A DNA stretch of 64,000 bases from Heliocidaris tuberculata (lineage: Eukaryota; Echinodermata; Echinoidea; Camarodonta; Echinometridae). This document shows positions 1 through 11,533 of the stretch, one piece after another. Each line of letters begins with the position of its first letter. The first letter of the stretch is position 1. Location of the stretch: NCBI GenBank assembly GCA_025618425.1, contig CM046852.1, forward strand, positions 693,704 to 757,703. The letters run 5' to 3'. Below the pieces are notes generated by a model, which saw only the letters and a program-made list of their open reading frames with translations, searched no databases and had not been told where the DNA came from. The translations under genes were made by a program, and so were the position numbers.

Positions 1-905
1 ATATCATGATTATCATCATTATCATCATCAATATCATCTTCCTCAACTTATCATTCATAAAAAAAAAAATATCAAGCCAACATTTGCTACCCTGCTCGAC
101 CGTAACTTCATCCTTTAACACACAAGCGGTTCCCTTTTGAAATTCCATCTGTATCATGAGATGAAAATGAACTATCATATCATCATCATCACATCATGAT
201 ACCATCATATCATATATTTATAGTTTTATACATCATCATCATATCGTCATTAACTCTTATAATCACATCAATTCATCATGATCATCATAATTATATTATC
301 ATCATCACATCATAGCATCATTATATCATGATTATCATTATCATCATAATCATAATCATCAGCATTATCTTGATAATCATATCGTCAAAACAATTATCAT
401 CATCAATATCATCTTCATCAAACTCACCATTCATAAAAAATATCAAGTTTTCTTCCCTGCCCCACCGTAACTTCATCCTTTAACACACATGCGATTCCCT
501 TTTAAAATTCGATCAGTATCATGAGATGAAAATGAACTATCATATCATCATCATCAAATATGATCATATGATCATCACATCATCATACCATCATCATATC
601 ATCATACCATCATCATATATAATATCATCATCATATCGTCATTAACTCATATAATCTTATCATTAATTCATCATGATCATTATTATATTATCATCACATC
701 AAGGAAGCATCATTATATCATGATTATGATCATTATCATCATCATAATCATCATTATCTTGATAATCATATCGTCAAAACAATTATCATCATCATCACTA
801 TCATCTTCATCAAACTCGTCATTCATCAAAAATATCAAGTTTTCTTCCCTGCCCGACCGTAACTTCATCCTTTAACACACATGTTGTCCCCTTTTGAAAT
901 TCGAT
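1..905. repeat. TCA-rich tandem array with ~390-bp higher-order unit
   Basis: The sequence is dominated by ATCATC/TCATAT microsatellite. Inside it a non-simple segment containing CCGTAACTTCATCCTTTAAC recurs at about 105, 465 and 858, each time preceded by ATATCAAG and, in the first two, followed by a block containing GAGATGAAAATGAACTATC. The spacing gives a unit of roughly 390 bp, two full copies and a partial third that ends near 905. No coding content is seen. Confidence 0.85.
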
Positions 906-989
906 CTCTTTATACGAAGCGCCTTTCTGCCCAATGCCGCCGCGGTGTGAAAGGAACAACAACAAAAAAAGAAGAAAAAAGGCGCATAC

Positions 990-1112
990 CTTCATTGGCT
1001 GGTTGGCATATTTCTGCGCGTGTCTTGACATGTGATTAACGGACTGCTCGTCAAATGAGGTCACAAGCCCAATTTTATGAATGAAAATGTTGATCGCGCG
1101 CACTCTAGACAT
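990..1112 (-). CDS. possible first coding exon of an unrecognised gene
   Basis: Reading leftwards, an ATG preceded by GGCAAAAG opens 41 codons (starts MSRVRAINIF, ends YANQPMK) that finish exactly at AAG followed by GTATGC, a good splice donor in phase 0. The piece is less repetitive and more CpG-rich than its surroundings. I do not recognise the peptide. The rest of the gene would lie to the left of the window, beyond the TCA array. It could equally be a chance open frame; the donor and start context are the only support. Confidence 0.22.
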
Positions 1113-1561
1113 CTTTTGCCTCCCACTGCCTTGCTTTTCACTTTCGCATTAATAATGGAGGATATTATTTTGGATATATCGCTCGTGTACTGATTTCAGT
1201 AATTTCTTACTTCTTTGCTAAAGTTTCAGGAAATTGTGAGTGTCAGATCAAGCTCATTTATGTTAAAAACATCTGTTAGTATACGAGTTATGAGATGCCA
1301 CATGCGAGTATGGAGCGACTGTTGAATATGCATGAGTTTGAAAACTACGCCCGTTTAATAATCGCTTGTTCTGCAGTAATACAAAACTGCCCAATCTTGA
1401 ATATACAAATTATAACGTGGATGTGAAAGGCGACACTTGAGAAATGGTCGGTCAACATATACGTGTATGTTATGATGTGGTTACGATCAGGGATATGCAG
1501 GCGGCAAGATGGTCGTGAGCATTATATCAAGCACCATGCACAACTATTTTCGTAAACATCG
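1113..1561. other. non-coding stretch, nothing recognised
   Basis: Unique-looking AT-rich DNA between the candidate exon and the first hAT-type insertion. No splice-bounded open frame or repeat was identified. Confidence 0.5.
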
Positions 1562-1837
1562 TGCAATTATCATTGACGGATCCGGAGGGGGAGGGGGGGG
1601 TGCGCAGCTGGCCCGTAAACCCCCCCCCCCCTCCCCGACGAAAAGAGCTCATGGAAGCATGTGTGAAGCTTTCTTTGGGGCCGTCTTTAGTGCCCTTCCT
1701 TTTGGGGAAAGTGCCGAAAAAGACACCTAAAAATGCTACTCACCATTTTTGTTTGCTTGTCACAAAATTTTAGAGTTGGGGTATCACACCCCCCCCCCCC
1801 CCCCCCGGTAAATCCTGGATCAGCCCCTGTGCAATTA
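1562..1837. mobile_element. hAT-type MITE with 8-bp target duplication
   Basis: TGCAATTA occurs directly at both edges (1562-1569 and 1830-1837). The right terminus ends in GGATCAGCCCCTG, whose reverse complement is a typical hAT-MITE end; the left terminus (GGATCCGGAGGG) is a decayed counterpart. The interior holds long G and C runs. Length about 260 bp, close to the better preserved element at 21086-21345. Confidence 0.7.
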
Positions 1838-2504
1838 CTACAGTTTAAAAAAACTTCTATGATCTTTAAATGCAATTAAAAATGATGGAAACCAACATGA
1901 AAATAAAACATTAACAATAACAAAGATGGCAATGAAACAACTCGTTCCGTTTTCAAGCCGGTATACATAAGTGGCACCTGTCGGTGTCGGACCTGTATGC
2001 GTGGACAGAAAGAAGGACATATCTAAAGTTAAATTACACCAAATGTAATTAATAAACATTAAAATACAGTTGAATACTATCAGCATACATGTACTATTAA
2101 GTAACTACAAGCACTTCCAATGTAAATTCGCGCAATGCATGCACTTCCACGGGTGAATTTGGTCTTCGAATGTATGTTTTATGAAATGAGTGAGTTACCA
2201 AGTGCTCCATGTTTGAGTATGAACATATGATTTTTTTTTAATGTAAATATAACTGGCTCAATAATGTGCATATCCTGACCAGATGTGTACAAGGTAAAAT
2301 AAAAATCGTACGTGTACATCGTGAAACTCACTGTCCCGCATGCATGTATCGTTTGGAGTCATTAAACAATGGCGCGCGATCCCGTACATCTTTGCAAAGT
2401 TAGCCATTATGACGTCACAATGCTTTTTTTTTTTTTTAATAGGGCGTGCGACTTTCGAGAGTTATGCGCGCTTGCAGAATCAGCACACGCATCGGTTATT
2501 CACC
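1838..2504. other. non-coding stretch, nothing recognised
   Basis: AT-rich DNA with short T runs. No open frame with coding character and no repeat shared with the rest of the window was seen. Confidence 0.45.
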
Positions 2505-2580
2505 GAAACTAATTCGGTAAGCCAGCGGTAAGCCATCGGTGAGCCAACGGGAAGCTAGCGGTGAGCTATCGGTGAGGCAC
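2505..2580. repeat. short minisatellite, CGGTGAGCCA-like unit
   Basis: About six degenerate copies of a 10-12-bp unit (variants of GCCAGCGGTAA, GCCATCGGTGA, GCTATCGGTGA) lie in tandem. The minus-strand open frame here merely reads this repeat. Confidence 0.6.
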
Positions 2581-3474
2581 CGAACATCGGGGATCGGGGA
2601 GATACCGTTCACCGTTAACCGTTCGTTGTTCGGTGCGGTTATCGGAGTGACACCGATGCCAAAACCTGTAAGCGGTAGTGTAAATGGCTGATTTTTCTTT
2701 ATTTGATAGGAGGAAGAGTTCAAAAGCTAAAATATGTAGACATACATTACTATACACAAAACAGATCATCATTGAGTGATCACAAAAAAATAATTACATA
2801 TATGTGACCCGGCACCACAAAACCACAAAAAAGTCGCAACCCGTGATTTTGTGTAAACAGCTGAAATGGAAATTTGGGTTGGAAAATTTTATTTTGGGAT
2901 TTTTGGTTTTTCTGAAAGATCGTTCTTTTCTGTACCTTAAATATCAAAATCTGGAAGCTTAAAACACAATTACGTAGAAGATGAATTTTGAACAGTTTTT
3001 CTAGACCAGATTTTTTCGCACAGCTTCGGTTCTTCCTAATTCTTCGCCTTCCCGTATGATCTTTTTGTAATCGGTACCGCTCACCCTCGTAAAATCACTG
3101 CAATCTCACGGGCCTTAAATTACCTTTTCCCTAATACTTTTTATACTGATAGAAAGAATAAACTCTCAGCAGTCTCATCATACTGATATTACAGTTCACC
3201 AATAGTCGCTAAAGCAAATTACAGAGCAGTTTTAAGTTCCATTTCCATGATGAAACAGAGTCTAACAAGTGAATGAGTAAATTATGCAATGCGTAATAAA
3301 TGTCCCCGCCGGAAGTGCAGATCTGTGGAAATTAACTAGCCTGAACCTTAAAACTTCAGTGAAAAACTTTAGTGAATAAAATAATAATGTTACTGCATGC
3401 AAAAGAAGAGAATACCAACAATGCATGTATACAACTGAAATATAAAACATAAAAACATTATGAACCTTCAGCCA

Positions 3475-4205
3475 TTTTGAATAAATTTGCATAAATTTGC
3501 ATGAATAATAAATTTCAAAATTCTGTGTAGAAGTTTGGAAGCCCCCACCCAGCCCTATCAGATAAAACAATCGGAATCAAAATCCGATGTGAAATAGAGG
3601 AGAAGTAGCATTTTTCGTCAATTTTGAATAAATTTGCATAAATTTGCATAATTAATGAATTTCAAAATTCTGTGTAGAAGTTTGGAAGCCCCCACCCAGC
3701 CCTATCAGATAAAACAATCGGAATCAAAATCCGATGTGAAATAGAGGAGAAGTAGCATTTTTCGTCAATTTTGAATAAATTTGCATAAATTTGCATAATT
3801 AATGAATTTCAAAATTCTGTGTAGAAGTTTGGAAGCCCCCACCCAGCCCTATCAGATAAAACAATCGGAATCAAAATCCGATGTGAAATAGAGGAGAAGT
3901 AGCATTTTTCGTCAATTTTGAATAAATTTGCATAAATTTGCATAATTAATGAATTTCAAAATTCTGTGTAGAAGTTTGGAAGCCCCCACCCAGCCCTATC
4001 AGATAAAACAATCGGAATCAAAATCCGATGTGAAATAGAGGAGAAGTAGCATTTTTCGTCAATTTTGAATAAATTTGCATAAATTTGCATAATTAATGAA
4101 TTCCAAAATTCTGTGTAGAAGTTTGGAAGCCCCCACCCAGCCCTATCAGATAAAACAATCAGAATCAAAATCGGCCAAGAAATGACAGAGAAGTAGCATT
4201 TTCTA
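3475..4205. repeat. 147-bp tandem repeat, about five copies
   Basis: The junction string TTTTTCGTCAATTTTGAATA recurs at 3611, 3758, 3905 and 4052, a strict 147-bp period. Three inner copies are nearly identical; the outer ones diverge, which suggests recent amplification from the middle. Because 147 is divisible by three, a minus-strand frame can run through more than one unit, but ordinary copies carry a stop, so it is not a gene. Confidence 0.95.
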
Positions 4206-4220
4206 ACATTTGAGCACACA

Positions 4221-4258
4221 CGGACAGACGGACGGACGGACGGACGGACGGACGGACA
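4221..4258. repeat. (GGAC)n microsatellite
   Basis: A run of GGAC units directly abuts the 147-bp array and is followed by CACACGCACACACG. Its translation (SVRPSVRPSV on the minus strand) is a microsatellite artefact. Confidence 0.9.
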
Positions 4259-5555
4259 CACGCACACACGAACGGAGCCCGTTTCATAGTCCCCTCGCAA
4301 ACTTCGTTCGGTGGGGACAAAAAAGGATGAACGATCAAGTTAATTCATGTGAGCAAGGAAAGAGTATGTTCTACGTAAAACAAATTGCATAGGTTAATCA
4401 ATGTGAACAAGAAAAAGAGTAGGTCCTATTCAAGTTAATTATAGGCTAAATTACAAGTTCAGTGTATGATAACAGAAGGACTACACAGGTAACAAACCAG
4501 TATTATGTAACAGGGAACAAAGAAAGACATCCCAAAGGAGTGAATAGGCATTGTCTAGTGCAGGTGTCAGGCCACAGAGGTGCGCTTAATCTCCCATTAG
4601 AACACTTCATTTGCATCATAATAACTTTCGAACAACTAAAGTTCACAATTTAAAGTCTTGGCAATAGAATGAATAAACTATATGTTTAACACTCCTACCA
4701 AATATCAACCTAATCAGACAATTCATTCATAGTGGGTGCTATGGCCTTTTGATTCACTCTCCATGGATTTGTTTTCTTACTCCGCACGCTTGAATAGGCC
4801 TCAACTTTAGAGCTCATTTCCTCCCTATTTAAAGGGGCAGTCTAATGAGAACTCATGGGGAAATGAAATCGTGCGGAATTTGCAAAAGGCTCGTTTACTT
4901 GTACACATAGCACGCCCGTTGTGCGAGGCCGTCGGACTAAGGTCATAAATGATCGGACGGCACGAAGTTGACCGAACTGGAGCTCGGCGAATACTTCGGG
5001 TTTAACCAGTCCCGGGCTCTTAGTCTTGTAACTGGTTGTAACCTCGTTCCCCCAAACAAGTTTAGTGTAATGCTGAAATATTTCCAAATACAAAACACGG
5101 TTAACTTCTGGTTGATTAGTCTAGCCATCGCTTCTGCACTGCCCTGCCGCGACTCGTTGTCGCCACGATTACGTAACTAATCCCAGGCTCTACCAGAGAG
5201 CTGGCTCTGTAATTACTTTTCCATATGTTTGATTACTTTCCCACCGCGCGAAATTTAAAACACAAGCCAGTCTTATCTCAGAGGTGGTCCAATATGAATC
5301 ACATGTTTTAGCACGTGCGATGGAAGTCCTTGTATCGAAGTGACACGAAGCTCCGAGTATATTTTCCTCTCTCATCGGAAATCGCCCATGCAGGCCTACC
5401 AAAGTATCCCTTTAATACCAGCAAACCTCTCTTACAAGCTCCTTTCATTCGCTGAATTAAAAGGGTTAGAAAGTTTCAATTATAATGAGTCATATATCAT
5501 TTTAAAGCTGAGACTTTGTTCTATCCAAATATGATAAAATCAGAAAAATTATTTT
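4259..5555. other. interior of the 2.8-kb element, no gene
   Basis: Between the GGAC repeat and the right terminal repeat are only short open frames without homology I recognise. Most likely filler of the non-autonomous element. Confidence 0.5.
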
Positions 5556-5593
5556 TTGCGACTTTTTGGTGGTTTTGTGGTGCCGGGTCACAT

Positions 5594-5710
5594 GTACATG
5601 TACATGTACAATGTAGAAGCCCTCAAAGACAAGAGGAGTCGCAATTACATTAATTCTACCCCAGTCTCTCCTACATGTACATGTACATGTACATTGTAGG
5701 TTAGTAATTT
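5594..5710. repeat. ACATGT palindrome strings
   Basis: Two runs of overlapping ACATGT units (about 5592-5610 and 5671-5692) flank a short unique piece. The same oligomer is scattered through the whole window. Confidence 0.7.
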
Positions 5711-5757
5711 TAGACTTCTAGACATGTACACTGTATGCATTCATAAAAGCATAGTAC

Positions 5758-6057
5758 CAGTGGCGCAAATCCATTTTTAAATTCGGGGGGGGGGGGGGGG
5801 TCACCACATGATTTAACTTTTGTACCTGTCTGAAAAGTCTGAAAAATTTTTCTGACAACCCCCCCCCAAAAAAAAAAGGTTAGCACATTTTTGGGGTCTA
5901 GTTTTCTTCCATAATTCTCTAACAAAAAAAAAAACAAAAAAAGGGATTCAAAAAGATGGGGGGGGGGGGGGGGGGGGGGGGACATTCGCCTAATTTAAAA
6001 AAGGTGGTAGGGGGAACATGTCCCCCTGCCCCCCCCCCCCCTGGATTTGCACCCATG
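5758..6057. mobile_element. hAT-like MITE with long G tracts
   Basis: The ends are imperfect inverted repeats: CAGTGGCGCAAATCCA on the left and TGGATTTGCACCCATG on the right. The flanks GCATAGTAC and GCGTAGAGTAC resemble an eroded target duplication. The body is largely G and C homopolymer, including about 22 G near 5960-5981. Confidence 0.55.
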
Positions 6058-6164
6058 CGTAGAGTACTAACTTTAAACCAGGTTGAAGTGAGTAGATTCA
6101 GTCCACTGATACAAGAAAACCTCCTCGTCCCATAATCCATAAATATTACAATTCCGTAACGACG

Positions 6165-6583
6165 TGAAGTTGAGTTCTGGTAATGCAATTACATTGTGAA
6201 TAAACTGTCCAAAGCAATTGAGAAGGTTGATCATGCCTACAGGTGTACAAAAGAATTGGTGTACGACTGTACGTGTATACTCTGAGGTTTTGGAATCATC
6301 AAAATGATAAGAAACTGACCCAAACTCAATGAAAAGCACATGAACTGCACACAGAAATTGGTGTATGGGACTGCACAAACATGTGGCATGAATGTTCGGC
6401 CCGAACATTTCAGCTATATGTATTTCTTGCCATATTTTGAATATGAGGGCATTTGAAGAGCAATCATTTATAGGGGATTTCTACTATGTTCTTCCAAACT
6501 GACATACACTGTACATGTAAAAGCAATGAGAAAGCTCACAAATTATTTTTCACCTTTCCCAGTTAAGTCAACCTTCTCTTCAA
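6165..6583. repeat. interspersed repeat, family B, copy 1
   Basis: Shares several blocks in the same order with 40756-41093 and 44884-45495: GTTGAGTTCTGGT, AAAATGATAAGAAA, a GCACTGCACA-like block, TGTTCGGCCCGAACATTTCA and GAATGAGAAAGCTCACAAAT. No coding potential. The palindrome TGTTCGGCCCGAACA is well kept in two of the three copies. Confidence 0.75.
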
Positions 6584-7160
6584 CAAAAATTACATGTATG
6601 ATGTATGTTGCAATGAAATCAATTTCTCATTTTCATTTCAAGACTGGATTCATTTTGTTTATTCATTTCTTTACAGAATTACCGTACCTTTCTCTCTTTC
6701 TTTAACTTTATACAGGTAAGGTTCTTTTTCATTTATTCTGTCACCTTCATTTTTTCATTATCCTCCCTTTTTCCTTTAATCCTTTTTTCCCCCATTTTTC
6801 ATTATCCTCTTTAAGTCTCTTTCTCCTATATTTTTTTCCAGGTCATTCATCCTTCTCTTATACCCTTCATACATGTACATTTCATGTATATTTCTATCTT
6901 TTCCTTATTCTAATATCATTCAGCATTCATCCTTCTCTTACTTTATCGGTATTTCTCCTTCATTAGGCCTACTACACTCTACATGTACATTATAAGAGAG
7001 TTCCAGGTACATTAAATCATGTAACAAGCCAATTTTCAATTACAGTGTACATTTGTACATGTATATGTACATGTACATGTAGGTTCCATTTGTTTCAAAA
7101 GAGAACCAGGCAAGATTAAAATTGTACTTAAATATCAAGAAAAATTCCATGATTTGACAA
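6584..7160. other. pyrimidine-rich non-coding stretch
   Basis: T/C-rich DNA with repeated TCATCCTTCTCTTA-like pieces and several ACATGT strings. No gene seen. Confidence 0.5.
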
Positions 7161-7162
7161 AC

Positions 7163-7402
7163 ATTTTGATGAAATAAATATGTTTTGCTGGCACCGCCAA
7201 CATTTTCCCTGTGTTGTACATGTAGATCTAGTGCCGGTTCAAACAACTCAAAATCAATAGTGCACCATCACTAGGACCGCTCTTATTATCTGTGTGTGCT
7301 GGGGAAATAAATAAACGGCGGTTCCAGTGATAGCACACTAGCGATTTTGAGGTGTTTGAAAACATCGGCAGTGCCAGCAAAACATATTTTTTGATCAAAA
7401 TG
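7163..7402. mobile_element. foldback MITE, about 240 bp
   Basis: The left part (CATTTTGATGAAATAAATAT, then GTTTTGCTGGCACCGCC) is the inverted complement of the right end. The two arms stay alignable over about 100 bp (CAAAATCAATAGTGCACC against GGTGTGCTA-type sequence). No open frame. Confidence 0.65.
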
Positions 7403-7437
7403 ATTAAGTTGTGAACTTCTGAACGTAAGTACAATTT

Positions 7438-7585
7438 ATATAATATTGACTGGCCTTGAGGGGGATATCAGAATATGTTGCCCGCAACAGAATCATATTG
7501 CCCCGAGTCGAAGACGAGGGCAATATGGTTCTTTTAAGGGAAACATTTTCGATATTCCCGAGAGTAGAGCCAGTCAATATCATTA
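7438..7585. mobile_element. MITE family C, short copy
   Basis: Begins ATAATATTGACTGGCCTTGA and ends GCCAGTCAATATCATT, an inverted repeat. The same ends (ATAATATTGAATGGCC ... CCATTCAATATTAT) bound the related copies near 45681 and 56143. An internal pair (CATATTGCC ... GGCAATATG) makes a nested hairpin. Confidence 0.65.
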
Positions 7586-7742
7586 TTATTACCTATATGC
7601 CTATTTTATAGCAATGACAGACATGTCTGTTTGCCTGTTAGTCCCTCTCATTTCAGGTTATTCAAGCAGGTATTTAATCTGGGCCAAGCAATTGTGACGT
7701 AAATTGTTACCGCGCGTATCCAGGTTTAAGCCTACACTTTAA

Positions 7743-8230
7743 AGGGGGTACCCAATGCTGAAACAATGTTAGTTCATTTAAAAGATCATGATTTTATTAG
7801 AAGAAAATCATCTGCCTTAAATTTTTTTTTAAATTCGTGTTGCCAGAAAATCCCCGAAATATGGTAAGATTTCAGGATATTTTGGCCCTCAGCTGTGTCC
7901 CAATTTCAGCTAGGTAACCACAATGACGTCAAAGTGGTTACCTTGTCGCGCAATTATAGCAAAATGTGCGCAAGGTGTAATGCATTTTGTACAGTCTAGC
8001 GCGCAACACATCTGCAATACGCGAACCTGGGTAACCACTTTGACGTCATTGTGGTTACCTAGCTGAAATTGGGACACAGCTGAGGGGCCAAAATATCCTG
8101 AAGTCTTACCATATTTCGGGGATTTTTCTGGCAACACGAATTTTTAAAAAACTTAAGGCAGATAATTTTCTGCTAATAAAATCATGATCTTTTAAATGAA
8201 CTAACATTGTTTCAGCATTGGGTACCCCCT
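7743..8230. mobile_element. palindromic MITE with TTAA target duplication
   Basis: Two arms of roughly 200 bp are inverted complements with over 90 percent apparent identity, around a central segment of about 90 bp. The ends read AGGGGGTACCC and GGGTACCCCCT, and each is flanked by TTAA (7739-7742 and 8231-8234). Both arms carry a GTGGTTACC...GACGTCA block. Non-coding; a whole-length hairpin is possible. Confidence 0.8.
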
Positions 8231-8643
8231 TTAACGCGTACACAATACTGTGCACTGACAAGAAAAGGTGGATGTTAATCGGGCTCAATGTTGACCGCAC
8301 TTTTTGTACACAAAGTGAATGGTGAAACCTGGAAGAGGGAAAATATCAGGGAATGATGACCGCTCAGAACTAAGTCATTTACGGACGGTGCAAAATATGG
8401 ATTTTAATTGCACCGTAAAAATACCCCCATATAGGTAATAATTTTTAATGTTACCCTGTTCTCTTTTGAAACATAAATGAAACCAAACTGGAGGTGTTAA
8501 TTGGCATGGTATGTACATTTGTACCTAAAGCTCCGTTCCGCCGCCTTTGCGGAGCTCCCTAGGGTAAGGCCTATTCGAGACCTACATGTACATTGTAGAT
8601 CTACTTATTAAAGTTAGGTCTATCTAGATGCTGAGAAGTGCAG

Positions 8644-8897
8644 CCGGTCCATCGTTTGCATTGCAAAATCACCTTAAAATACATGGCATCATATATCACA
8701 CACACAGGGTACATTACCCTTTGTGTGTGATATGTAATGATGCCATGTATCATGTACTTTAAAATACATGGCATCATAAAATGTCACATACATGTACATG
8801 TATCACACACACACAGAGGCTACATTACCGTGTGTGTGATATGTGATGATGCCATGTATTTTAAAGTGATTTTGCAATGCAAACAATGGATCGGCCG
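8644..8897. repeat. nested palindromes (three hairpins in one)
   Basis: Outer arms CCGGTCCATCGTTTGC and GCAAACAATGGATCGGC pair. Inside them, ATACATGGCATCAT and its complement occur four times, so that two smaller hairpins with ACACACA/TGTGTGT tips sit side by side within the large one. Likely a foldback element with a secondary internal duplication. Confidence 0.75.
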
Positions 8898-9034
8898 CAC
8901 ACCGGCTACCAGCCGCACTTCGCGGCATCTATTCTATAGAAAGAAGAAGGTAGACATGCATGATGTAGATCTATCTTCTTTTATCTAAGACTTAGACATG
9001 ATAATTTATAGATCTAATATTAGACCTACATAAT

Positions 9035-11181
9035 CAGGGCTGCCAACACTCACGCATTGAGCGTGAGACTCACGCTAATAATGAAATTTCTCACGCACAA
9101 ATCTTAAATAGCTAAATGATAATAAAAACTGATAGATTTGAATAAATTATGTGACCAAATCAAGAATTTATTAAGTGCTGAAAAAGTTGTGAAAGTTTTC
9201 CCGCCTCGATCTCAGTTCGCGCGCGCCAGCTAGCTATCCTGACATAATTTATATGTGCGTGAATGGCAGGCCAACCAAGTCCACGTAACGTATAAGCCTA
9301 GCCCGAGCGACGCGCGCCCATAACATGCAGCGCTATATACGAATCATGTATACCTACTGGTTCATCATATTTTGAATCAGCAGTACATCAGCTCAGAGAC
9401 CTGACAATTGATCGAGAACGACTTATCAAGACAGATACAAGAAATTCTCTGTTTAGATGCTTGCTTGTTGCATCTTCCCATCATCTGCAAACAAGAGTAC
9501 ATGTACCTAATAAACTTACATCCAGAACCTGGATCAAACAGAGAAGGGGACCAAATAAAGACACATGCATTTCAACAATTGGGTATTCCATGTTTATCAT
9601 TTTCTTAACATGTAAATCTGTATAATTTTCTCCCTTCATGCCTTTAGGTATATATGTTAAAATATTCTATTAAGTATGCACCAGATCACACAATTTCACC
9701 TTGAAAAATAAAAAAGCTCCACACCATGGGGGGGGGGGGGGGGACGCCCCCTCCCACACCCTCCCCCACTCCCTCGCTTCGCTCCCTCGCGCTTCGCTTC
9801 TCGTAAAATCTCACTCTCAACTATTATCCACTCGTGCTTCGGAACCATTCGGTTCCACTTGAGATCACGTACCCCTGCTGAATGTGCAGCCTGCTGTAAT
9901 AGTCCTAACCAAAACATAATAAATATCAAGGTAAAATTGGAACATCACTTACCAATACGTTGCCTTGGGTCTACTCTTGAATTTGATGTAAAGTTTCTGC
10001 ACCCCGGTATTGAAAAAGCTGAATTTTGGAGCTTGAAAGTTGTTTGCCGTGACTGGGCTGAGGTAACAGTTGATTGTACCGTTTTTATGTATTTTGCTGC
10101 CCTCTTGTGCCCAATATAGAAGATTACTTTTGGGGGTTCCGTGGTATGAGCCGCCGTTTGTAAATTTATCATTTAGACAAATTTTTTTTTATATAATTCA
10201 ATAATTTACCTTGTCAAATAATTATTCGTATGAAAATGTCATAGAATGAGTACAGGTATTTATGAATAATAATTTTCATGTTTTTAATTATTTATAAATG
10301 ATGATTTAACAATATCCATTATTTATATTTATCTATTTTGCTTTCAAGTATAAATGATTTCACAATATTTATTTATGTGAAGGGGGGGGGGGAGAGGATT
10401 CACTTATCACGATTTATAAATAACAATTGTCACAATATCCAATATCTTTGCTTGACACTGTATCCCTTAAAAGGGAATCGGTAACTTTGTGGAGGCTTGA
10501 TTTAATCAATTGAATTTTTGTATCTGTCTTGTATAATGATGTTCAGAAGGATGAATAAATAGCGAGGCATAGAAAGGTTTTCAAATATACAATGTTATTA
10601 TTAAGAAAAAGTGTGATAAGCTTAAATCAACAGATAAATTGCTCAGACACATTAAACAAGAGCATTACGAATACATAAGTAAAAAAAAATCCCAACAGAT
10701 CATGCTTAGTTACAACAATAGTTTATTTACAGATCCACAAATTTTTCAGCCTCTCCCTCTCCCTCTCCCTCTCCCTTTATCAATTAAGTGGAAAAACATA
10801 TACAAATGATATACAGTTTCTTTAAAAAATATAACTTCACAAACGGCGCCTCATAACGACAAGGGTCGGCAGTATTTTTTCCCCGTCCGATTTTCCTATC
10901 ACAACCACCATACCACCGAAAATGCTCCGATGCCAGAGACGACTTGCTTTGGAAGGTGGTAAGATTTGTCTTTTTTATCATTAAGTTTGAAAAATTAATG
11001 ATAATTTTACCAGCTAGACCTAGTCACCCCCCGGAGTAAATAATTTACTTCATGGTGAGGTAAAAGAGCGTGAGTTAGGTGAAACTTAGTTTCAACGTAC
11101 CCGTAATGTAAGAGGAGTACGAGGTTATAATCATAACCTAGTACATTGGATGAGTGCTATTATCCAATGTTGGCAGCCCTG
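9035..11181. mobile_element. 2.1-kb hAT-like non-autonomous element
   Basis: The ends CAGGGCTGCCAACA (left) and TGTTGGCAGCCCTG (right) are perfect 14-bp inverted repeats with the CAGGG start typical of hAT elements. CATAAT occurs directly outside both ends (9029-9034, 11182-11187), a slightly short target duplication. The interior has a CACGC/GCGTG palindromic block near 9050, a G run at 9728-9742 followed by CTCGCTTCGCTCC repeats, AT-rich palindromic DNA at 10190-10440 and a CCCTCT repeat. No transposase is visible. Confidence 0.65.
10750..10777. repeat. (CCCTCT)n microsatellite
   Basis: Four to five CTCCCT units in tandem inside the hAT-like element. Confidence 0.9.
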
Positions 11182-11533
11182 CATAATTCATTTGCTTTTT
11201 CTCCCTTTCTCCGTCACCATAATCCATATTCATATTCTAGTTCTAGACTATTTCTTCCCTTCCTTCTTTTCCTCTGTTCTTGTTTTATTAGATGTCCTCT
11301 AGTCCTTTTATTCCTTTGTAATTATTGTCATACTGCCTGGCCTTGCTCCTTCATTTTCATTCGTTATTCTTCTTAGCCTTCATTTGATTTCTAACTTTTT
11401 AATCCTCTCCCTTTGCCATTTTGTCCCCATCATCACACTTCTCATTCTCTCATGCTCTCTAATTCAACTTCATGCATCCATCATGTTTCCAATCACCTTT
11501 TGGACTGTTTTTCTTTCTTTCTTTTTTCAAAAG

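Larger units (their letters stand above)
2802..5593. mobile_element. 2.8-kb element with 38-bp terminal inverted repeats
   Basis: The left end reads ATGTGACCCGGCACCACAAA and continues to AGTCGCAA at 2839. The reverse complement of 5556-5593 matches over 38 bp with a single mismatch. The interior contains a 147-bp tandem array and a GGAC microsatellite and no transposase-like open frame, so it looks non-autonomous. A target duplication could not be settled because both flanks are ACAT/TATA-like. Superfamily not assigned. Confidence 0.75.

Noticed and set aside
4221..4258. Short regularly spaced repeats considered as a CRISPR-like array
   Set aside because: The units have no unique spacers, and the setting is a eukaryotic transposon with a tetranucleotide microsatellite.
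3956..4300. 114-codon minus-strand frame (SVRPSVRPSV, then repeated SDRAGWGLPNFYTEF)
   Set aside because: It reads the GGAC microsatellite and the 147-bp tandem repeat; typical units contain a stop, and only divergent units let the frame run through.
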